From an uncultured Chloroflexota bacterium (GTDB lineage Bacteria > Chloroflexota > Anaerolineae > Anaerolineales > Anaerolineaceae): a stretch of 10,402 nucleotides of DNA. Where the stretch lies: NCBI GenBank assembly GCA_902795255.1, contig CADBKS010000096.1, positions 1 through 10,402 on the forward strand, in the 5' to 3' direction. The notes beneath the pieces are model-generated. The model searched no databases, was not told the DNA's origin, and saw nothing but the letters and a program-made list of their open reading frames with translations. Both the position numbers and the translations under genes were made by a program. Of this stretch, positions 1 through 7,109 are shown piece after piece. The stretch's first letter is position 1. Each line of letters opens with the position of its first letter.

Positions 1-992
1 AGCGGAGCCATCTTGTCAATGAAAGTCTGTTTATCAAATTCGACGAATTCAGCGCCGCTGTCCGTGATGGTCTTCATGTCGTCTTCCCAGGATTCCCTGA
101 CAGTGGTAGAGAAGAATACCGCCGCATCCTCAGCGCATTCTTCGATAACCGCCTTCTCCTCATCGCTCAGCTTATTCCAGACCGACGTGGTCAGCGCCAG
201 AGATTCCAGCGGATAAGCATAGTCAACAAGAGAGATGTAAGGAGCGTACTTGTAAAGATCAAGCGCTACGATAGATTCATAAGAGCATTCACCGGCATCG
301 ACCAGACCCTGCATCATGGCCATGGTGTAATCAGACCATGCGACGATCGTCGGGACAGCGCCCATGGTCGAGAAATTCTTCTTGAAGATATCCAGGTTCG
401 GAACACGGAATTTCACACCGGCCAGATCGTCGACGGTATGGATCGGGTGCTTCGCAAAGATAGCTCTCGGGTTTTTCTGGAAGTGGTAATTGACTACATG
501 AATGCCGTTGTCTTCAAGAGTATTGAAGATATTATCGGAAAGATCGGATTCCATGAATGCATAGACATGGTCGATGCTGTCAAAAGCAAAAGCCATGCTC
601 ATGATGTTCAGGTCTTTCGCGATCGTGGAATAGTTCTCGATCGAGAAGATCACGCCCTGCTGCAGGTCAACCATCATGTTCTCGATCATTTCAGTCGCGT
701 TGCCGAGCTGTTCGCCGGGATAGTACTCGACTTTGACTCTGCCTGCCAGCTTCTCATTGACGGAATCAACGAAACGCTGTCCGGCTGCGCCGATCGGTTC
801 GGTAACCGCTGAAGATGCGCCAAGTTTGATAATGATCTCCTCACCGCCGGCTTCCGCAGGAGCTTCTGCCGTCTGCTCTGCTGCGCTCTCTGCAGGAGCA
901 GCAGCCGGAGCCGCACTCTGAACAGCACAGCCTGCTATGGATGCCGCCACCATCGCTGCTGCCATACATACTGCTAGTAATCTCTTTTTCAT
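1..992 (-). CDS. dctP: TRAP transporter substrate-binding lipoprotein (DctP family), 3' end missing
   Basis: My translation from the ATG at 992 gives 330 residues before the window edge cuts off the C-terminus. The N-terminus is a lipoprotein signal: basic MKKR, a hydrophobic stretch, and lipobox IAGC with the lipidated Cys at 22. An Ala/Glu/Pro-rich linker follows to about residue 50. The rest fits the DctP/TRAP solute-binding family: Arg176 ahead of a KHPI segment, then the FRVP motif with Arg196, and the MQGLVDAGE motif near 227-235. In characterised TRAP binding proteins such as SiaP, the Arg of this RVP motif salt-bridges a ligand carboxylate, so an acidic ligand is possible. The protein should be anchored outside the membrane and deliver substrate to the DctQ/DctM pair encoded upstream. 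A strong AAAGGAGG lies 5 bases before the ATG, and the gap to the preceding isomerase gene is 37 bp. It is the last visible gene of the operon, whereas dctP usually comes first in TRAP operons. Confidence 0.95.
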   Translation of the reverse strand, partial: MKKRLLAVCMAAAMVAASIAGCAVQSAAPAAAPAESAAEQTAEAPAEAGGEEIIIKLGASSAVTEPIGAAGQRFVDSVNEKLAGRVKVEYYPGEQLGNATEMIENMMVDLQQGVIFSIENYSTIAKDLNIMSMAFAFDSIDHVYAFMESDLSDNIFNTLEDNGIHVVNYHFQKNPRAIFAKHPIHTVDDLAGVKFRVPNLDIFKKNFSTMGAVPTIVAWSDYTMAMMQGLVDAGECSYESIVALDLYKYAPYISLVDYAYPLESLALTTSVWNKLSDEEKAVIEECAEDAAVFFSTTVRESWEDDMKTITDSGAEFVEFDKQTFIDKMAP

Positions 993-1029
993 CTCTGCCT
1001 CCTTTGAATAATGTTGTTGTCGGTATCTG

Positions 1030-1881
1030 TTATCTGGCATCTATAGCCTGCAGCCAGTGATACGTCTTTTGAATACTTGTTTCCGGTTCGGAAAGACAGG
1101 GGACCGCATTGATCTCCAGCGTATGGAACCATCCTTCGGCAATTCTGTCCGTCCCGGCCGGACAGGTCTCCACGATTTCTTTCAATGGAACCGTTCCCTC
1201 TCCCGGAATGATGTGAAGCGACCCGTCTTTCCCGTCTGTCAGATGAATATGCCTGATCCTGTTTCCGAATGCATTCAGATAATCTTCGATCTTTTCTCCC
1301 TGTCCGCAGAGAATGCTCGTATCTGCGACAAATCCGATCCTGTCATCCAAAAAATCCGCAAGCTCCTGCAGATCGTCGATCGTATTGACCAGGTTGGAAC
1401 TGAACGGCGTCAGGTGCTGTGTCTCGATCAATACGCCTTTATGTTCCGCATAATCCGCCATCTCCAGCAGGAATTCCGCCGTCCTATGAATGCTTTCCCT
1501 TCTGTCGTCAGTTTCATAACGCCATCCGGGGGCAAACAGGACATGCCCGGCCTCAAGCGCTTCCGCTGCATCGATACATTTTTTTCCGTATTGAAAAGCC
1601 CGTTCGCGCATGCCCATGTCAGAGATGGCAGCGCTTAGCGGATAACCGTTCATTTCGGGTGTCAGACAGCTGAAAGTCAGGCCCAGAGACGCCGCAAACC
1701 GTCTGACGGTCTTCAGCCCGGCATAACTGCAGTCCGGAATGAACAGATGAGGTTCACCCGCCCAGAGATCGACTTTGGAGAAGCCTGCGGCGCGAATGCT
1801 TCGGAGTGCATAAAACAGGGAATACTTCTGCCACAGATTATTCATTACCGCGAACCGGTCCTGCAGTATCTCCTGTTTCAT
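1030..1881 (-). CDS. Sugar isomerase/epimerase-like TIM-barrel protein, paralog A
   Basis: This is a 283-residue protein of the xylose-isomerase-like TIM-barrel (AP_endonuc_2) superfamily, which includes D-tagatose 3-epimerase-type enzymes. I chose the ATG at 1881 over a longer reading from 1917. It overlaps the upstream stop as ATGA and has GGGAGGA at a good distance (about 1888-1894), which implies translational coupling. It is a clear paralog of the gene just upstream: shared FAVMNN near residue 10, TPEM at 74-77, HLT..SS.LVNT around 156-167, an IH..DG block near 212-217, and LEIN near 255-258. Candidate metal ligands are Glu153, Asp187, His213 and Glu256. In a gapless alignment Glu153 sits two residues before the paralog's Glu155, and position 155 here is Gln, so this site may differ. 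Expected role: cytoplasmic isomerisation or epimerisation of a free sugar or sugar phosphate. The substrate is unknown. A 2-keto-inositol dehydratase-like or other TIM-barrel activity is also possible. Confidence 0.88.
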   Translation of the reverse strand: MKQEILQDRFAVMNNLWQKYSLFYALRSIRAAGFSKVDLWAGEPHLFIPDCSYAGLKTVRRFAASLGLTFSCLTPEMNGYPLSAAISDMGMRERAFQYGKKCIDAAEALEAGHVLFAPGWRYETDDRRESIHRTAEFLLEMADYAEHKGVLIETQHLTPFSSNLVNTIDDLQELADFLDDRIGFVADTSILCGQGEKIEDYLNAFGNRIRHIHLTDGKDGSLHIIPGEGTVPLKEIVETCPAGTDRIAEGWFHTLEINAVPCLSEPETSIQKTYHWLQAIDAR

Positions 1882-2720
1882 GGCCGGTCCTCCCAAAGCC
1901 TGATCCGGTCGATACACTGCTTCAGCGCCGCGTGAGGATCCGGCAGATACCGCCTGTCATTGATCTCCAGCACGATCTTTCCCTGATATCCGAAATCCAG
2001 GATCTCGTCGTAATACTTTTCCAGCGGCAGAATACCGTCTCCAAACGAAAGATGCGCGGACGGCAGTCCGTCCATCATGTGGATCACCCGGATATGATCC
2101 GGCAGCCGGTCGAAAAACGCGCTCACTGTCTCCCCGAAAACACTCATCTGTCCAAGATCCAGAACACAGTGCAGATTTTCCGCGCCGACCCTGCGGAGTA
2201 CTTCCGCAAGGTCTTCAGAAGTATTGACGAGCGGTGAACTGTTTGTTGTCAGATGCTCCAGTACCAGCTGAGTCCGGCCCGTTTTCGCATAACCGGCCAG
2301 ATCTCCCAGCATTTCGCACATGGCTTCCATATTGGTTTCACGCTGGCAGTCCATCAGCCCTTTCCCCGCCGGGATCAACATATACGGCGCCTGAAGCTCG
2401 TTCGCGATCTCAATGTGAGTGCAGAGATAATCACGTGTCCGCATCCTGAGCTTCGGCTCTGCTGCCGCAATATCATAGGGATAAGGGATCATCTCAGGCG
2501 TGTAAGAAACGACCGCCATTCCGCTCCCCATGATCTCATTCCGCAGTCCGGCAACCTTCGACGGCGTTGCTTCAGCGGCATAAAAGTGAGGGGCCCCGCA
2601 CCAGAAATCGATCTGGTTCAGTCCCAGTTTTCTCATGCTGCTGAGAAAATAGGAAAACGGATAATGCGCATAGGCGTTATTCATTACCGCAAATTGTTCC
2701 GCGATGCTCTCCTGCCGCAC
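1878..2720 (-). CDS. Sugar isomerase/epimerase-like TIM-barrel protein, paralog B
   Basis: This 280-residue protein belongs to the same xylose-isomerase-like TIM-barrel family as its downstream neighbour. It has a GTG start at 2720 preceded by AAGGAGG, which overlaps the stop of dctM; the intergenic gap is 13 bp. Four residues match the metal-binding set of D-tagatose 3-epimerase-type enzymes in order and spacing: Glu155 (in VLEHLT), Asp188 (in VLDLGQ), His214 (in VIHMMDG) and Glu252 (in VLEIN). Its length is typical of these epimerases (about 280-300). The family uses a divalent metal to interconvert aldoses and ketoses or to epimerise ketoses. Its 3' end overlaps paralog A by 4 bp (ATGA), so the two are probably made together and could act as successive steps, on two substrates, or as a hetero-oligomer. 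The substrate cannot be assigned from the sequence. Confidence 0.9.
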   Translation of the reverse strand: MRQESIAEQFAVMNNAYAHYPFSYFLSSMRKLGLNQIDFWCGAPHFYAAEATPSKVAGLRNEIMGSGMAVVSYTPEMIPYPYDIAAAEPKLRMRTRDYLCTHIEIANELQAPYMLIPAGKGLMDCQRETNMEAMCEMLGDLAGYAKTGRTQLVLEHLTTNSSPLVNTSEDLAEVLRRVGAENLHCVLDLGQMSVFGETVSAFFDRLPDHIRVIHMMDGLPSAHLSFGDGILPLEKYYDEILDFGYQGKIVLEINDRRYLPDPHAALKQCIDRIRLWEDRP

Positions 2721-2733
2721 GAAATATACCTCC

Positions 2734-4020
2734 TTAACCGAGAATGGAAGGAATAAACAACGTTACGCCCGGGATAAAAGTCACCAGCAGCAGCGCCGCT
2801 ACCAGAGGAATGATCATCTTCAACGTCTCAGGGACACAGTCACTGAAGGGAATACCCGCTACTTTAGCAGCCACAAACAGCGACGGGGCCATGGGCGGCG
2901 TGATTCCCCCGATCGTCAGGTTCAATACCGCGATCACGCCCATCGTGATATAGCTGATCCCGAAAGCATCCGCAATATTCAGCAGGACCGGCGCCATCAT
3001 GATCAGGACCGGCAGAGATCCCATAAAACACCCCATGAACAGAAGGATCACGTTCATGACCAGAAGGACGGCCACCCGGTTGTTTAAACTAAGAAGCATG
3101 TCGGAAAGGGTCTTTGTTAATCCGCTGTTGATGATCATCCAGTTGAATACTGAGCCTGTCGCGCAAAGCCACATGGTCAGCGCGGTCGTCGTCATGGTGT
3201 TCTTCAGGATCGTCAGCATTTTCTTAAAGCTCAGTCTCCGGTAAGCCAGACCCAGAAGCACAATATAGGCGCAGGCTACCGCACCCGTTTCCGTTGCCGT
3301 AAACACGCCGCTGCTGATCCCGATCAGAAGAATGGCCGGCGCGCATAATGCCGGAAGTCCTCTCCAGAGCGCGTGCAGGAATTCCTTAAAAGTTGCGCGT
3401 TTCGTAATGGGTGCTTTAATTCCAAGGAATCTGACGTCAACGTAAATAAAAGCCATTAAACAGAGTCCCATCAGAATTCCGGGAAGGATCCCCGCAAGAA
3501 ACAGCTTTACAGTAGAAGCGCTGGCAAGGAATCCCCAGATGACCAGATTGATGCTCGGCGGAATGATCGGGCCGATCCCTGAGGAAGCCGCTGTGATCGC
3601 GACTGAAAAACGCTTGTCATAACCCGCTTCATCCATGGCCTTGATCTCGATCGCGCCGAGGCCGCCGGCGTCTGCCATGGCGGATCCGCTCATTCCGGCA
3701 AAGATCATGCTTGCCAGGACGTTCGCGTGCCCCAGGCCACCGGGAATATGACCGATCGATTTCTCAGCGATCCCGAAAATACGGTCGCTGAAACCGATCT
3801 CATTCATCGCCGAACCGACAAAAATAAATGCGGGGACTGCCAGCAGCGACATGCTTGAAAAGGAAGACGCCGTCTTCTGGGCGAACATGACAAAGCTCTG
3901 TCCGTTCTGGATGATATAAAGCATGCTGCTGACAAGCATGGCCGTACCGATCGGTACTTCCAGCAGGATCATGACGATAAACAGAATAAAGAATATCCAT
4001 ACAAAAGCAGAGCTACTCAA
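2734..4020 (-). CDS. dctM: TRAP transporter large permease subunit (DctM family)
   Basis: This is a full-length, highly hydrophobic 428-residue membrane protein with many transmembrane segments, the usual size for DctM. Family hallmarks are the GMSGSAMADAGGLG stretch at about 109-122, the SSGIGPIIPPS block at about 146-156, and the second repeat-like NLTIGGITPPMAP segment near 367-379. These belong to the two pseudo-symmetric halves of the ion-transporter (IT) superfamily fold. The subunit forms the sodium-coupled translocation channel with DctQ and accepts substrate from DctP. The start appears to be TTG at 4020, since the codon at 4018-4020 reads TTG and AAGGAGG lies 8 bases upstream. This overlaps the end of dctQ by 8 bp. 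The next in-frame Met (residue 17) lies inside the first membrane helix, so the TTG start is preferred. Confidence 0.96.
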   Translation of the reverse strand: MSSSAFVWIFFILFIVMILLEVPIGTAMLVSSMLYIIQNGQSFVMFAQKTASSFSSMSLLAVPAFIFVGSAMNEIGFSDRIFGIAEKSIGHIPGGLGHANVLASMIFAGMSGSAMADAGGLGAIEIKAMDEAGYDKRFSVAITAASSGIGPIIPPSINLVIWGFLASASTVKLFLAGILPGILMGLCLMAFIYVDVRFLGIKAPITKRATFKEFLHALWRGLPALCAPAILLIGISSGVFTATETGAVACAYIVLLGLAYRRLSFKKMLTILKNTMTTTALTMWLCATGSVFNWMIINSGLTKTLSDMLLSLNNRVAVLLVMNVILLFMGCFMGSLPVLIMMAPVLLNIADAFGISYITMGVIAVLNLTIGGITPPMAPSLFVAAKVAGIPFSDCVPETLKMIIPLVAALLLVTFIPGVTLFIPSILG

Positions 4021-4582
4021 TGATCATCCCTCCTTCATCCTGTAATTTCTGGAACCTCTGAAGAAATACTTCCTTCGGGGTACAGATGTATTCCACGATC
4101 CTGTACGCAGAAAGGATGATCAGCATAACGCCCATCACGATCATCGGCAGGGCACTGTAATATGCCCTCGAGAACGGGATGCCTCCCTGCGGAAGCTGTT
4201 TGATCTGCATGGCAAACAGCTGTCTTCCGCCGATGACAAAAAGGAATGAAGTAATAAACACCAGCACATGCGGAATGAACATGAAGAAGACCTTGAACGG
4301 CTTTTTAAAATACTGGATGAAAAAGTTGATCACCGCATGCTCGCTCGTCCAGTAGCAGACGACCGTTCCCAGTGCCGAATACCAGACCAGGAGCGCGACG
4401 ATAGCCTCATCAAACCAGAAGACCGGTCTTGAAAAAACGTAACGCAGAATAACGTTAATAAACATCATGCTCAGGAAAACCGCGGATGCGATCCCCCCGA
4501 CGACCAGAATGATCCTGATCACCGTATTTATAACTTTCCAGACACTCCCCAGTCTTCCTCCGGGAACATACTGTTCCAGCAT
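4013..4582 (-). CDS. dctQ: TRAP transporter small permease subunit (DctQ family)
   Basis: This 189-residue protein has four predicted membrane helices, at about 17-40, 57-78, 104-120 and 142-162, the DctQ topology. The VILRYVF segment at the end of helix 1 (44-50), followed by a Pro and then WFDEA (56-60) leading into helix 2, is typical of the family. The C-terminus carries a charged tail of about 25 residues. DctQ is essential for TRAP function and packs against DctM. The ATG at 4582 follows an extended AGGAGGTGAT ribosome binding site. The gap from the FGGY kinase gene is 17 bp, and the 3' end overlaps the dctM start by 8 bp, which indicates translational coupling between the membrane subunits. 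Confidence 0.94.
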   Translation of the reverse strand: MLEQYVPGGRLGSVWKVINTVIRIILVVGGIASAVFLSMMFINVILRYVFSRPVFWFDEAIVALLVWYSALGTVVCYWTSEHAVINFFIQYFKKPFKVFFMFIPHVLVFITSFLFVIGGRQLFAMQIKQLPQGGIPFSRAYYSALPMIVMGVMLIILSAYRIVEYICTPKEVFLQRFQKLQDEGGMIIE

Positions 4583-4599
4583 ATTCCTATCACCTCCTG

Positions 4600-6135
4600 T
4601 CAGTTCTGATCAGAAGCACCCGCATGCATCAGGTCCTTCGTACTCTCATACAATGCCCAGAAAATCTCCTGATGCTTCCGGTATTCTCTGTGGTTTTCCA
4701 TATCCGGGTATACTTCACGGCCGATCCGGATGATCTTCTCAAGATCCCGGAATCCGCCCAGGGCACCGGCACCGATCATGGCCATCAGCGCATCCCCGTA
4801 CGACGCGCCGACCGTGATCTCCGGGATATACAGAGTTTCGCCAAGCATATCGGCTATGATCTGCATCCAGACCAGATTCTTTGCCCCTCCGCCGACTGCC
4901 ATGATCCTGGAAGGAAACACCTCGTGTTCCCGAAGGACGTCCATGATCCTGGCGGCACAGTATCCGATGCCTTCCAGCGCCGATCTGTACAGATGAGCCC
5001 GCGAATGAGAAAGATTCAGTCCGAAGATCACTCCTTTTGCCAACGGATCATTGATCGGGCTTCTCTCACCGGCAAAAAACGGAAGCGTATACAGCCCGCC
5101 GCTTCCCGGGGCGATCTTCCCGGCCTCTTCAGCCATCGCTTCAAAAGCATTCCTGCCGCCGTTCTTTTCCACAGCCAGCAGATCCTGATGCAGGGCATCG
5201 CGGTACCAGTTGGTCAACGTTCCTGCCGTATTGGTCCCGGCAGAGACCGTATAGGAACCGGGAATGGTGAAAATGGTTCCTTTCACGCGGTCGTCCCGGA
5301 TCAGCCTGTCCGTACAGAGATTCAGAAACAGGGTAGAACCAAACTGCAGCATTGCCGTACCGGTCCTGACCACACCGGAACTGATCGCCTCCGCACAGGA
5401 ATCCCCTGTCCCCGTAATGACCGGTGTACCGGCTGCAAGTCCGGTCTGTGACGCGGCTTCCTCCGTAATCGTTCCGATGATATCCGTTACGGTCTTCGCT
5501 TCCGCGAGCTGGTCCGGACGGCAGATCTCCCGGCACATATCCGTACGGATCTCCCCGTTCATGTCATACATCGGCTGAAAAGAAGCGCAGGCAAGATACC
5601 GGTCAATACAGTAGTTCCCGGTCAGTTTTGCTCCGATATAAGATGCGCCCGTGAGGAATTTAGAGGTTTTTTCATAGATCTCCGGTTCATTGTTTTTGAT
5701 CCAGAGGATCTTTGCCGCAATGTCCCCTGTGGCGATCGGCCGCCCGAAATACCGGCGGACCGTTTCATCCCCATATAATTCCGTCAGATAACGGATCTCT
5801 TTATCAGCTCTTGCGTCGATTCCATACAGAATAGCCTTGCGCAGCGGCCTGCACTGTTCGTCGACCGGCAGACAGTCGCAGCCGAGCGTACTGGCTCCGA
5901 CTGCGGCGATCTGATCCGCCCGGATCCCGGATCTTTCCAGAAGGCTTCCGGACAGATAACAGAAGTCATGCCACCAGACTGCTTCCGCATCGTGTTCATA
6001 ATATTTCGGCTGCGGATTCTCCATTCCGTGGGGCACACTGTTTTCGCACACGATCGCCCCGGTATGATCGACGATCACACCCTTGCTGCTGAAAGTGCCG
6101 ATATCAATTCCCAGATAATATGCGTTTTCCCACAT
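4600..6135 (-). CDS. FGGY-family carbohydrate kinase (xylulokinase-like)
   Basis: This 511-residue protein has the full two-domain FGGY layout and length. The N-terminal phosphate-binding loop is GIDIGTFSSKG (9-19). A putative substrate-contact segment, YGIDARAD, lies at 104-111. The second phosphate motif is TGTGDS (241-246), with Asp245 aligning with the catalytic base. LPFFAGERSP (351-360) and the adenosine-motif region VGGGAKNLVW (414-423) complete the pattern. Family members (xylulokinase, gluconokinase, L-fuculokinase, glycerol kinase and others) transfer phosphate from ATP to a sugar, polyol or sugar acid in the cytoplasm. Here the kinase probably traps the product of the TRAP-imported compound after isomerisation. 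Its overall character is closest to xylulokinase-type proteins, but GIDAR in place of the usual xylulokinase WNDGR-type segment argues against confidently naming it xylB. The start is ATG at 6135, with a weaker AGGTG site upstream and a 34-bp gap from the BtpA/SgcQ gene. Confidence 0.93.
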   Translation of the reverse strand: MWENAYYLGIDIGTFSSKGVIVDHTGAIVCENSVPHGMENPQPKYYEHDAEAVWWHDFCYLSGSLLERSGIRADQIAAVGASTLGCDCLPVDEQCRPLRKAILYGIDARADKEIRYLTELYGDETVRRYFGRPIATGDIAAKILWIKNNEPEIYEKTSKFLTGASYIGAKLTGNYCIDRYLACASFQPMYDMNGEIRTDMCREICRPDQLAEAKTVTDIIGTITEEAASQTGLAAGTPVITGTGDSCAEAISSGVVRTGTAMLQFGSTLFLNLCTDRLIRDDRVKGTIFTIPGSYTVSAGTNTAGTLTNWYRDALHQDLLAVEKNGGRNAFEAMAEEAGKIAPGSGGLYTLPFFAGERSPINDPLAKGVIFGLNLSHSRAHLYRSALEGIGYCAARIMDVLREHEVFPSRIMAVGGGAKNLVWMQIIADMLGETLYIPEITVGASYGDALMAMIGAGALGGFRDLEKIIRIGREVYPDMENHREYRKHQEIFWALYESTKDLMHAGASDQN

Positions 6136-6169
6136 GATTCTGCACCTGCTGTCCTGACCCGCCCGGTTC

Positions 6170-6979
6170 TCAGAGCCTGTTTCTGTACTCCCTGACCTTA
6201 TTCATGAAATCGATCACCCGGTCTTTATCCACGTAATTGGCGAATTTTCCATCCTTTTTAAATGCAGTTCCGACACACAATCCGTCAGACACTTCCAGTT
6301 TCTCGATCACATTCTGATGATTGCATCCGGTATTGCAGAAGATCGGCACCTCTCCCGCAGCTTCTTTTACGACGGTCATCGTGTCCGCGTTCGTCTCTTT
6401 TCCGGCGCCGGATCCGGAAACGCAGAGCCCGTCCGGGAAACAATGGAACACGATCGATTTTGTGATCGTCTGAAGATCTCTGGGAGCCAGATAAGCGTCC
6501 GATTCCGGATTTACTTTATAGAGCATCCTGACGTGTTCCGCATTGAGCTGTTTCCGGCGGCGGATAACTTCCGCGATATCGGTATCGACCAGGCCGCTCT
6601 CTCCCATATAGGCCCCTGTAAAAGCGGCCCGGATGAACTTTGCCTCCGTTGCGACCGCCAGTTCCAGCGCCTCCATCGGGTTATAGGCAATATTCACGCC
6701 GTAAGGGACCCGGAACTTATGCTCCAGCGCCCCTATGATCCTTGCCATGGCGGCTACGGTGATATAACTGACTTTCTTCTGATACGGCAGGCTGAATTCA
6801 TTTGAAATGAGGATCCCGTCCACACCTCCGTCCTGAAGACTATCCAGCTCTTCCCCCGCCATTTTGATGACATACTGCATACCCGCCTCGTCGTCATAAA
6901 GCGGGTCGCCCGGAAGAGCCCTCAAATGCAGCAGTGCGATGACCGGTTTTTTTACTTGAAACATCTCATCCGTCCACAT
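6170..6979 (-). CDS. BtpA/SgcQ-family TIM-barrel protein
   Basis: This 269-residue protein matches the BtpA/SgcQ family along its length. Visible markers are VIALLHLRALPG (13-24), GVDGILISNEFSLPY (about 53-67), PYGVNIAYN near residue 95, the FIRAAFTGA segment, and a C-terminal CNTGCN...SDGLCVGTAFKKDGKF region. The family takes its names from BtpA, needed for photosystem I accumulation in cyanobacteria, and SgcQ, encoded in the E. coli sgc sugar operon. Its reaction is not established, but the fold and the phosphate-site-like GT.FKKDG loop suggest a phosphosugar-handling enzyme, for example an aldolase or epimerase (inference). It is the first gene after the strong promoter, so it leads the kinase-TRAP-isomerase operon. 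The start is ATG at 6979, about 8 bases after an AGGAAAGG site. A second Met at residue 6 is a less likely start. Photosynthesis is not indicated; the sgc-like sugar context is the better guide. Confidence 0.92.
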   Translation of the reverse strand: MWTDEMFQVKKPVIALLHLRALPGDPLYDDEAGMQYVIKMAGEELDSLQDGGVDGILISNEFSLPYQKKVSYITVAAMARIIGALEHKFRVPYGVNIAYNPMEALELAVATEAKFIRAAFTGAYMGESGLVDTDIAEVIRRRKQLNAEHVRMLYKVNPESDAYLAPRDLQTITKSIVFHCFPDGLCVSGSGAGKETNADTMTVVKEAAGEVPIFCNTGCNHQNVIEKLEVSDGLCVGTAFKKDGKFANYVDKDRVIDFMNKVREYRNRL

Positions 6980-7020
6980 ATATTCAGCCTTTCCTCTCTA
7001 TTAAATACTATTTGTTTTAA

Positions 7021-7038
7021 TTGTATTATTTGTATTAT
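7021..7038 (-). repeat. 9-bp perfect tandem repeat at the expected transcription start
   Basis: The nonamer TTGTATTAT (plus strand) occurs twice back to back at 7021-7029 and 7030-7038, followed by a related TTATTATAG. It lies just downstream of the -10 box of the leftward promoter, over the likely transcription start and initial transcribed region. It could be an operator for the nearby GntR protein or only AT-rich low-complexity sequence. Confidence 0.5.
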
Positions 7039-7040
7039 TT

Positions 7041-7070
7041 ATTATAGTTTACTTTTAAACCCAATGTCAA
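7041..7070 (-). promoter_or_regulatory. Sigma-A promoter of the BtpA/SgcQ-kinase-TRAP-isomerase operon
   Basis: Read on the minus strand, a perfect -35 box TTGACA (7070-7065) and a perfect -10 box TATAAT (7046-7041) are separated by 18 bases. Transcription should start near 7034, giving an untranslated leader of about 55 nt before the ATG at 6979. No other promoter is needed for the seven-gene operon, because all downstream gaps are 37 bp or shorter. Confidence 0.85.
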
Positions 7071-7072
7071 TA
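7060..7072. repeat. 13-bp direct repeat, promoter-proximal copy
   Basis: CCCAATGTCAATA is perfectly repeated 39 bp away at 7099-7111. This copy contains the -35 box of the strong leftward promoter. It could be a regulator half-site or the product of a promoter duplication. Confidence 0.75.
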
Positions 7073-7075
7073 CGT

Positions 7076-7094
7076 GAATTGTAAATTTAAATTC
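7076..7094. promoter_or_regulatory. Imperfect palindrome, possible operator
   Basis: A 19-bp sequence beginning GAATT and ending AATTC pairs at 7 of 9 positions around a central A. It lies between the two 13-bp repeats, just upstream of the strong promoter, where a regulator could act. HutC-type GntR proteins bind short AT-rich palindromes, so the adjacent gntR product is a candidate. The sequence is AT-rich and the match could be chance. Confidence 0.35.
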
Positions 7095-7109
7095 CACGCC
7101 CAATGTCAA
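7078..7109 (-). promoter_or_regulatory. Possible second, weaker upstream promoter
   Basis: The distal copy of the 13-bp repeat supplies another perfect TTGACA (7109-7104, minus strand). The best -10 candidates are poor: TACAAT at 7083-7078 with a long 20-base spacer, or TTTACA at 7085-7080 with 18. It may be a degenerate duplicate of the main promoter or not a promoter at all. Confidence 0.3.

Noticed and set aside
1057..1638. 193-codon plus-strand open frame opposite isomerase paralog A
   Set aside because: It lies antisense within a well-supported gene, its translation has no family character, and no plus-strand promoter or ribosome binding site is evident.
4624..5451. 275-codon plus-strand open frame opposite the FGGY kinase
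   Set aside because: It is a long shadow frame caused by codon bias of the real gene, with a low-complexity, Arg/His/Pro-rich translation and no recognisable domain.
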